Source of the DNA: Strigamia acuminata
Taxonomy: Eukaryota; Arthropoda; Chilopoda; Geophilomorpha; Linotaeniidae
Assembly: GCA_949358305.1 (NCBI GenBank)
Contig: OX442319.1
Span: forward strand, 13,578,001-13,642,000
Length of the DNA stretch: 64,000 nucleotides
Reading direction: 5' to 3'
The notes beneath the pieces were generated by a model. It ran no database searches. It saw nothing but the letters and a program-made list of their open reading frames with translations, and was not told where the DNA came from. Position numbers and translations under genes: made by a program. This document shows, piece by piece, positions 56,790-64,000 of this stretch (its first letter is position 1; each line of letters starts with the position of its first letter).

Positions 56790-57786
56790 TGAGTAAACCA
56801 ATAAGCGTGAGAAAATGAGTATTATCGAGTTTTGGACGAGGAAAACAAAGAAATTTTGAGAGCGGAGAAGAAAAATGGCATGCACACGGTGCGCGAAGAA
56901 TAAACAACATGTGAGCGGCAGTTGGTTGCTACTTGGCCAGGGGAGGACTATGGGGCGTTTGGACACCATTCAAGATAAGAAACAACGCAGAAAACACTAG
57001 CTGCATTCAAAAATTAAAATATTTGTGTTTTAACAATTTTAGTTTAAGTGTATTTTAAGTTTAAATTTTGAGTGTGAGAATTTTAACTCTATTTTATAAA
57101 ATTGACAACATGTGATAACTTTTACATGACATCATTGATCACCTGATGTGTAATCAATACCAAAATGTAACATATAATACTCTTCAAGTGATTAGAAAGA
57201 AGTATGAATTGTTGGAATGTTATTATTTTTAGTGGGATTTAAAATTTTTATGCCTTGTTGGTAGAAGGAAGGTAGAAATTTTAAAAGAGTATGACCAACT
57301 GGCACCAGAGGTCATTGATAGCATCAATTCAAAGATGAAGTCATTGTATATGACATGCAGAAAGAAAGAATAAATTAATTAATAAAGCATGTAAGTAATA
57401 TTTATTATCAATCTTAGTTAGAAAAATATTAAAGTTTATGGTTTGAATAAGAATGGTATAAAATTAAAGATACATGGTCACATGTGAGTTTCCTATTTTC
57501 ATGAAAATTCTTCAGAAATTAAAATTCAAAATTTTTGTATTTATGTTTTATGTGTGTGTTGCACAAAAATTTAAAAGAAAACAGGAAGTGATGTCTTAAG
57601 TGGTGAAGTGATGTCATGTAAATACAGATAACATTTTAATTTTTGAGTGCTTGGATTTTAACTTCATTTTGCTTCAATTTTAACAAAACTTTGTATACAA
57701 ATGTAATGCATAACTGCACTTAAAATTGAAGTAAAATAGAGTTTAGTAAAATTGTATTTTAGTTTGTATTTTTACCAATTTTAGTT
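56790..57786. other. AT-rich intergenic DNA, no gene seen
   Basis: Two loosely similar halves (AAAATTTTTGTATTT and GACATCATT/GATGTCAT blocks around 57000-57130 and 57520-57640, and the mirror near 57770-57830) suggest an old inverted repeat element, but I could not define its ends. Confidence 0.35.
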
Positions 57787-57824
57787 TTATAGACAGGAAA
57801 TGATGTCATTTTTGAATGCAGCTA

Positions 57825-58004
57825 GTGTTTTGGATTGGTTGTAATCTTTATTGCAGTTGCCTAGTGGTTGTGCGTTTACTGTGTTATCGCATACCGGTAG
57901 GTCGTTGGGTTGCCTTGCAGCAACCAGGCCCAGTCCAACTGCTGACCACTTGGTCGAAGACCATTTGGGCAGCATGGTCGGATCAACATTGCCTGGCGTG
58001 CATC
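57825..58004 (-). repeat. Dispersed repeat fragment related to 24.71-24.82 kb
   Basis: Reverse complement shares TGCTGCAAGGCAACCCAAC and GCAATAAAGATTA with the segment in the receptor intron. It directly borders the G-run satellite. Confidence 0.45.
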
Positions 58005-59215
58005 GGGGAAAAATATTTGGGGAAAAAAATCGGGGGAAAAAATCGGGGAAAAAAATCGGGGAAAAAAATCGGGGAAAAAAATCGGGGAAAAAAATCGGAA
58101 AAAAAATCGGGGAAAAAAATCGGGAAAAAAATCGGGAAAAAAATCGGGGAAAAAAATCGGGGAAAAAAATCAAAAAAAAAATTCGGGGGAAAAAATCGGA
58201 GGAAAAAATCGGGGGAAAAAATCGGGGGAAAAAATCGGAGGAAAAAATCGGGGACAAAAATCGGAAAAAAAATCGGGAAAAAAATCGGGGAAAAAATCGG
58301 GGAAAAAAATCGGGGAAAAAAATCGGGGAAAAAAATCGGGGAAAAATATCGGAAAAAAAATCGGGGAAAAAAATCGGGAAAAAAATCGGGAAAAAAATCG
58401 GGGAAAAAAATCGGGGAAAAAAATCGGGGAAAAAAATCGGGGAAAAATATCGAAAAAAAATCGGGGAAAAAAATCGGGGACAAAAATCGGGAAAAAAATC
58501 GGGAAAGAAATCGGGGAAAAAAATCGGGGGAAAAAATCGGAAAAAAAATTCGGGGGAAAAAATCGGGGGAAAAAATCGGGGGAAAAAATCGGGGGAAAAA
58601 ATCGGAGGAAAAAATCGGGGAAAAAAATCGGGGACAAAAATCGGGAAAAAAATTGGGAAAAAAATCGGGAAAGAAATCGGGGAAAAAAATCGGGGGATAA
58701 AATCGGAAAAAAAATTCGGGGGAAAAAATCGGGGGAAAAAATCGGGGGAAAAAATCGGGGAAAAAAATCGGGGAAAAAAATCGGGAAAAAAAATCGGGGA
58801 AAAATATCGGAAAAAAAATCGGGGAAAAAAATCGGGAAAAAAATCGGGAAAAAAATCGGGGAAAAAAATCGGGGAAAAAAATCGGAAAAAAAATCGGGGA
58901 AAAAAATCGGGAAAAAAATCGGGAAAAAAATCGGGGAAAAAAATCGGGGGAAAAAATCGGAAAAAAAATTCGGGGGAAAAAATCGGGGAAAAAAATCGGG
59001 GGAAAAAATCGGAGGAAAAAATCGGGGACAAAAATCGGGAAAAAAATCGGGAAAAAAATCGGGGAAAAAATCGGGGAAAAAAATCGGGGGAAAAAATCGG
59101 GGAAAAAAATCGGGAAAAAAAATCGGGGAAAAATATCGGAAAAAAAATCGGGGAAAAAAATCGGGAAAAAAATCGGGGGAAAAAATCGGGAAAAAAAATC
59201 AGAAAAAAAATCGAC
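58005..59215. repeat. G-run/A-run satellite (about 13 bp unit)
   Basis: About 90 copies of variants of CGGGGAAAAAAAT. Runs of 3-5 G recur every 12-14 bases on the plus strand. Stop codons are absent in several frames, giving long meaningless frames rich in Gly/Lys or Pro/Phe. Confidence 0.95.
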
Positions 59216-59221
59216 CTTTAA

Positions 59222-59405
59222 ACACCTCCAAACAAACTCCAAACGACCTCCAAACGATCTCCAAACGATCTCCAAACGATCCCCAAACGACCTTCAAAAG
59301 ACCCCTCAACGATAGAGATTTAATGTCTGATTTGGAGATTTAATGTTTGATTTGGAGATTTAATGTTTGATTTGGAGATTTAATGTTTGATTTCAAGATT
59401 TGATG
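59222..59405. repeat. Short tandem repeats after the satellite
   Basis: CTCCAAACGAT units of about 13 bp (59222-59300), then a 19-20-bp unit GATTTAATGTTTGATTTGGA in four copies (about 59325-59400). Confidence 0.75.
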
Positions 59406-59842
59406 ATTAATTTAAATAATAAATGTATCAAATACAACTGAGTAAATGTCTTAATACTAAACACTTAAATAATAACTCCAAACATAAATCAATGAGCGAA
59501 AAAATACCTTGTAAGGTTTAAGGTTTCAATAGAAGGAAGGTACATGGAGGTACTCTCTGACCGAGGTCTCTGCCAAGTCTAGCTCTAAGAGAGAACTGAC
59601 CTTTTTCAGTTTCTTAGCTCAGAAGTAACCTTCTGTCCCACCTGTTAAGTTAAAGTTGAACAGTCTGTGCATAATTATGGGCAATGCCATCTGTTGCCAT
59701 AATTCGTAAGCTTATTAATAAAATAGCGTAGCTATTGTAGGAATGCCCAATATTTTAAATGAAGGAAATTATATTATTGTGTTCTAGATTTTTATTATAT
59801 TCTTATCAACATATAAACAAGGAACTTTTTCATAAAATGTAG
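59406..59842. other. Downstream flank of USE1, no gene seen
   Basis: AT-rich, with no frame of note. On the minus strand it lies 3' of the USE1 stop codon and probably holds the 3' UTR. Confidence 0.5.
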
Positions 59843-61761
59843 TTAACTCTTCGGGAACAACTTCATGAAGATAATAGTGGAGACAAAAGTGAGGCAAACG
59901 ATGGACAGAGCGGTCCAAATCCACCAATGACAGGCCCTGCTGCTGTGCATTTCCAAGTTATCGCTTTCCACCTTGAGTCGACTGAAATTACGATCCGCCA
60001 ACTCCGAAGACTTATCCACTGTCTAACAAAACAAATTCAAATTCAAATTCAAATTCAAAGTTTTTACGAGCAATCTAAGACCTCAATGTCTTGCTTGACC
60101 ACTGCATTTGCCAACATGGAGTTGGCTTTCATGTTCCGAACCAGCGAAATCATCTCCCGAGCCACTTTCTCTTGCGTGTCCTGGTGGTGCGAAAGAATCG
60201 TGTCCAAATCTTCCGATGTCGGCGAAGTGGACGATATGTTTCTCCGCTTTAAATCCGTACCTAGACAATTTACAATTCAATCAATTCCATGCAACATTTC
60301 ATCATTTTGCTGAAGGGTCAAATTTTTAAATTCTTTTTACTTCTATTTGAAATGAAGTTATGGGGCCCCACGGACCATAAATCGGTCTGTGGGCCCCGTC
60401 GATTTATTTTCATCGTTATTTTCACTATTTTTTAGATTTTAATCGATTTTTTTCAAATTTTTAATCAATATTTTCACAATTTTCATGATTTTAATCGATT
60501 TTCTTCAAAAGTTATATGATTTTAATCGATTTTTTTCACAATTTTCATGATTTTAATCGATTTTTTTCACAATTTTCATGATTTTAATCGATTTTTTCAC
60601 AATTTTCATGATTTTAATCGATTTTTTTTCACAATTTTCATGATTTTAATCGATTTTTTTCAAATTTTTAATCAATATTTTCACAATTTTCATGATTTTA
60701 ATCGATTTTTTCACAATTTTCATGATTTTGATCGATTTTTTTCACAATTTTCATGATTTTAATCGACTTTTTTCAAATTTTTAATCAATATTTTCACAAT
60801 TTTCGTGATTTTAATCGATTTTCTTCAAAGTTATATGATTTTAATCAATTTTTTTCAAATTTTTCAGAATTTCAATGTACGGACATCGCAAATCGCGGTG
60901 TAAGTTTGAATGTCGTATTCGCGTAGGTATTCATACGAGAATGCGCCATTGAAAATTTTCCATAGTTGTAATAAATGAGTAAAAGACCTCCGTCTAGTAA
61001 TTCCTTGCGCATTTCGTCCGTGTATTTTGCCGATGTTTGTAAATGTATTTCTCGGCTCAGCTTTTCGTTCTTCGACGCACAACTGAAACCGGTTTTCTGA
61101 CTCGCCATTGATTTCTCAATAGCGGTTGGCTGAAAACACAAAAAAATTAAAAAAATAAAATATTTACAAATTTAAAATAATTTAAAATGCAGTTAAATTC
61201 TTAAATATATATTTTTTCAAACATTTTTACATTCAATTTGTAGCTTTTTTTCTCATTTTTTCTTACAAATTCCTTTTTTTAAATGATTAAAACTAGTCAA
61301 TATGTGTTTTTGTATGCACGTGTGCATTTTACTTATTAAAACTACTTTTTTTTAGAACCATAACCTGAATTTTATCGATGAAACTCACTAATTTTTCGGT
61401 TTGTAGAAATCCCTTGAGGAAATTAATTCTCCCAGCATATTCAGTCAATATTTCTTTATCAGGAGCGCTGTAAAAATATAAAATGTCGTCAAAACTGCAC
61501 CAAACCGCCAATTATTTACCTGGAGCTGCGTTTTATGTCATTCAATAAATCTTCCAATGCAAAAACATACTGAAAATAAAAATAAAAATATATAAAAATA
61601 TAAATGTATAAAAATATAAATATACAAAAAATATATATATATACCTTATTTAAACGCCAGTTATTACTGTCAGGCTTCCAATTTTGAATCATCAACTCAC
61701 ATTGCCTCAAAAGCCGCGACAAATTAATTTCCAGCTTAGACGACAGCTTGTTCGCCCCCAT
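59843..61761 (-). CDS. USE1: Vesicle transport protein USE1 (SNARE-like, ER/Golgi retrograde)
   Basis: Six exons join in phase on the minus strand: 61761-61645, 61569-61520, 61467-61389, 61129-60988, 60260-60082, 60022-59843, giving 248 aa (human about 259). The N-terminus (LEINLSRLLRQCE, NNWRLNKYVFALEDLL) and the following INFLKGFLQTEKL are characteristic of USE1. KYTDEMRKELL marks the conserved central motif. Exons 5-6 hold the SNARE motif helix. Residues about 225-243 are a C-terminal membrane anchor (IWTALSIVCLTFVSTIIF) with a short lysine-containing tail. In other animals USE1 is a Q-SNARE of the ER involved in Golgi-to-ER transport, with syntaxin 18. The structure appears intact. Confidence 0.93.
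60361..60398. repeat. GC-rich hairpin in a USE1 intron
   Basis: GGGGCCCCACGGACC is mirrored by GGTCTGTGGGCCCC around a short ATAAATC loop, an isolated strong stem in an AT-rich intron. Confidence 0.7.
60410..60870. repeat. Intronic 30-bp tandem repeat in USE1
   Basis: About twelve copies of a unit containing CACAATTTTCATGATTTTAA and ending TCGATTTTTT, with some longer variants carrying AAATTTTTAATCAATATTT. Confidence 0.85.
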
Positions 61762-62066
61762 CTTGCCAAAATGGCCGACCGAAACGTCACAACATCGAAA
61801 AACTCAATTCCACACATCACCAAACCATTCACCGACACATTTTTATTTCAACTAATTAATTAATTTCTTACAATTCCACTTCCAAAATTCCACACAATCA
61901 AATTAATAAAACAATTCCAAAAACCTCCACATTAAATTTCCCAGCATGCCCGGGATGAATGGGCTCCACTATCGCGCAACAACAACAGGGCAACGGCGGG
62001 CGTAGTTGGAACAATACGGGCGAAAACAGCATGATAACGGCGTAGTGTTTGGCCACGCTTTCTGCA
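61762..62066. promoter_or_regulatory. Bidirectional promoter region between USE1 and MAGI
   Basis: Only 305 bp separate the divergent start codons. A YY1-type CAAAATGGCCG lies at about 61767-61779, just upstream of the USE1 start. The MAGI-proximal side is GC-richer (about 61945-62066) with no TATA box. Confidence 0.5.
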
Positions 62067-63910
62067 ATGCCGTCCGGGAGTGATCAAGAGACGATCGTGA
62101 GCGAGAACGAGGCTCACTGGAGCGCCCGAATCGAGCAGGTCGTTTTGACCAACGAGGGCTCGGCGGGGCCCCTGAGTTTGAACATCGATGGCGGATCGGA
62201 TAACGGCGAGTTTGTTTGTGTTGGAGATCGGTCGCCGCCCGATTGCGCCTATTTGATCGGGAGGCTGAGCGGCGGCGACGTCATACTCGAGATTCAGGGG
62301 CAGAAGACGGCGGGGTATACGCAGCGCGACGTGGTGGCCTGGCTCAATCATTGTTGTCGTAACGGAAATCCTGTGACGATTAAAACCATTCCAGAAGGTG
62401 AATGAATTGTGACGCATTGTTTTGCTGGTTTTGTTTGTTTATTTGCAGGTTTGGGAGAGACGAGTGGAGGGAATTGCACGTTTTGGGTGTTTTGGACGGT
62501 TGGATGTCTAGATTTGTTCGTTGGAGGAGGAGTTTGTGTTCGAATCGGGTTTTTTTTGTTGGAAAAAGTGGAAAATTGGATTAGAAGTGAATAAAATTGG
62601 AGTTAAATGAACAAAATTGGAATAAAATGAACAAATTTGGATTAAAAATGAACAAATTTGGACTAAAAATGAACAAATTTGGACTAAAAATGAACAAATT
62701 TATTCAAAAGTGGATTGTTTAATCGTAAAAGTTGAGTTTTATGGAAGAAAAAATGCAAAATTGGAGTAAAAATGAACAAAAATGGAGTAAAAAGGAACAA
62801 AATTGAAGTAAAAATGAACAAAATTGGAGTAAATATCAACAAAATTGGAGTAAATGTGACAAAATTGGACCAAAATGAACAAAATTAGACGTAAAATGAA
62901 CAAAATTAGACCTAAAATGACCAAATTAGACCTAAAATGAACAAAATTAGACCTAAAATGAACAAAATTAGACCTAAAATGAACAAAATTAGACCTAAAA
63001 TGAACAAAATTAGACTTAAAATTAACAAAATTAGACCTAAAATGACCAAATTAGACCTAAAATGAACAAAATTAGACCTAAAATGAACAAAATTAGATCT
63101 AAAATGAACAAAACTAAACCTAAAATGAACAAAATTAGACCTAAAATGAACAAAATTAGACCTAAAATGAACAAAATTAGACTTAAAATTAACAAAATTA
63201 GACCTAAAATGAACAAATTAGACCTAAAATGAACAAAATTAGACTTAAATGAACAAAATTAGATCTAAAATGAACAAAACTAAACCTAAAATGAACAAAA
63301 TTAGACCTAAAATGAACAAAATTAAATCTAAAATGAACAAAATTAGACCTAAAATGAACAAAATTTGGACACAAATTAACCAAATATGAAAACTAAATCG
63401 GACTAAAAATGAACACAAATGGATTGTTTATGAATAAAAATTGGGTTTTTCAGATAAAATTGGGTTTTTCAGATAAAATTGGGTTTTTCAGATAAAATTG
63501 GGTTTTTCAGATAAAATTGGGTTTTTCAGATAAAATTGGGTTTTTCAGATAAAATTGGGTTTTTCAGATAAAATTGGGTTTTTCAGATAAAATTGGGTTT
63601 TTCAGATAAAATTAGGTTTTTCAGATAAAATTGGATTTTTTGGATAAACTTGTTTTTTTATATATATTTACCATATTTTGGATAAATTTGGGATGTTTTG
63701 GGGTTTTATGGATAAATTTTGGGATCTTTTTGGAGAAATTTAAGACATTTTTGACTCAAGAAACTGAATTAACTCATTATATTTTAATTTTTCCAGGTTT
63801 AATTGCCAAAGATCTGCGGCAGTACTTAACCAGTAGGTTCCCTAAAGGTTCGCCGGATCACGATTTACAAAATACCATCCGGGACAACCTCTACTTAAGA
63901 ACAGTTCCAT
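62067..63910 (+). CDS. MAGI: MAGI-family scaffold, N-terminal exons (partial)
   Basis: Exons 62067-62397 and 63797-63910 join in phase; the gene continues beyond the window. Exon 1 (from an ATG after a non-ATG in-frame extension) encodes an N-terminal PDZ-like domain: [36 protein letters not shown]. Exon 2 encodes [19 protein letters not shown] and [12 protein letters not shown], the start of the guanylate-kinase-like domain, with the spacing and wording seen in MAGI1-3. These membrane-associated guanylate kinase scaffolds gather adhesion and signalling proteins at cell junctions. The second donor is GTAAGC at 63911. Downstream WW and PDZ domains would be off the right edge. Confidence 0.9.
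62590..63385. repeat. 21-bp tandem repeat in MAGI intron 1
   Basis: About 35 copies of a unit like AAAATGAACAAAATTAGACCT, with earlier degenerate variants based on AACAAAATTGGA. A- and purine-rich on the coding strand. Confidence 0.9.
63448..63650. repeat. 19-bp tandem repeat in MAGI intron 1
   Basis: About ten nearly perfect copies of TTTTTCAGATAAAATTGGG. Each copy contains TTTTTCAG, which looks like a splice acceptor, ahead of the true acceptor at 63796. Confidence 0.9.
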
Positions 63911-64000
63911 GTAAGCCACCGCTCTCTAGACAGACCGAACACAGGCTTGGTCCTGCAGCATATTGCATCAATTTCCTGCAGAGCACATTGCATTTCTGCA

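Noticed and set aside
57787-59275. Frames of 294-456 codons in the G-run satellite
   Set aside because: Gly/Lys or Pro/Phe monotony from a stop-free 13-bp repeat; open on both strands.

Overview
The window is eukaryotic, from an animal and most probably an arthropod or related protostome. It has GT-AG genes with short introns (down to 58 bp), a divergent ionotropic receptor, an optineurin/NEMO-like gene, the SNARE gene USE1, a MAGI-type scaffold gene, a Ty3/gypsy retrotransposon and many MITEs. I assembled the exon chains by hand from splice sites and reading phase. The species is not determined.

Layout. 1-11452 (minus strand): a long LTR retrotransposon with 5' LTR, primer-binding site, gag, pol in the -1 frame and, downstream of pol, a third reading frame of at least 798 codons that runs off the left edge. 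11835-12236 (minus): a secreted protein made of two matched ten-cysteine repeats. 12.4-15.2 kb: AT-rich DNA with one GC-rich island of unknown nature. 15244-20105 (plus): a nine-exon optineurin/NEMO-type gene of 620 aa with UBAN motif and C-terminal zinc finger. 20.4-27.5 kb: an eight-exon ionotropic receptor gene (minus, 444 aa) whose introns and flanks are full of MITEs.

27539-42560 and 42615-55978 are two copies of a giant element with no recognisable protein gene. Copy 1 is 15,022 bp, starts CCTT, ends AAGG and is flanked by TTAA on both sides, as piggyBac-type elements are. Inside are about 1.9-kb inverted arms around a 540-bp satellite array, a 56-bp hairpin array in each arm, a 1,658-bp tandem repeat (three copies in element 1, two in element 2) and a nested inverted-repeat element. 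A 200-N assembly gap at 56571-56770 is followed directly by a third right terminus, so at least one more copy probably lies in the gap.

56786-59.4 kb holds AT-rich DNA and a G-run/A-run satellite. 59843-61761 (minus) is USE1 (six exons, 248 aa). It is divergent, across 305 bp, from a MAGI-like gene (62067 to beyond 64000, plus) whose first intron is packed with short tandem repeats.

The cellular genes have separate roles: selective autophagy/innate signalling, chemosensation, ER SNARE traffic and junctional scaffolding. No operon-like relation is implied. The most unusual content is the giant foldback element and the extra retrotransposon reading frame.
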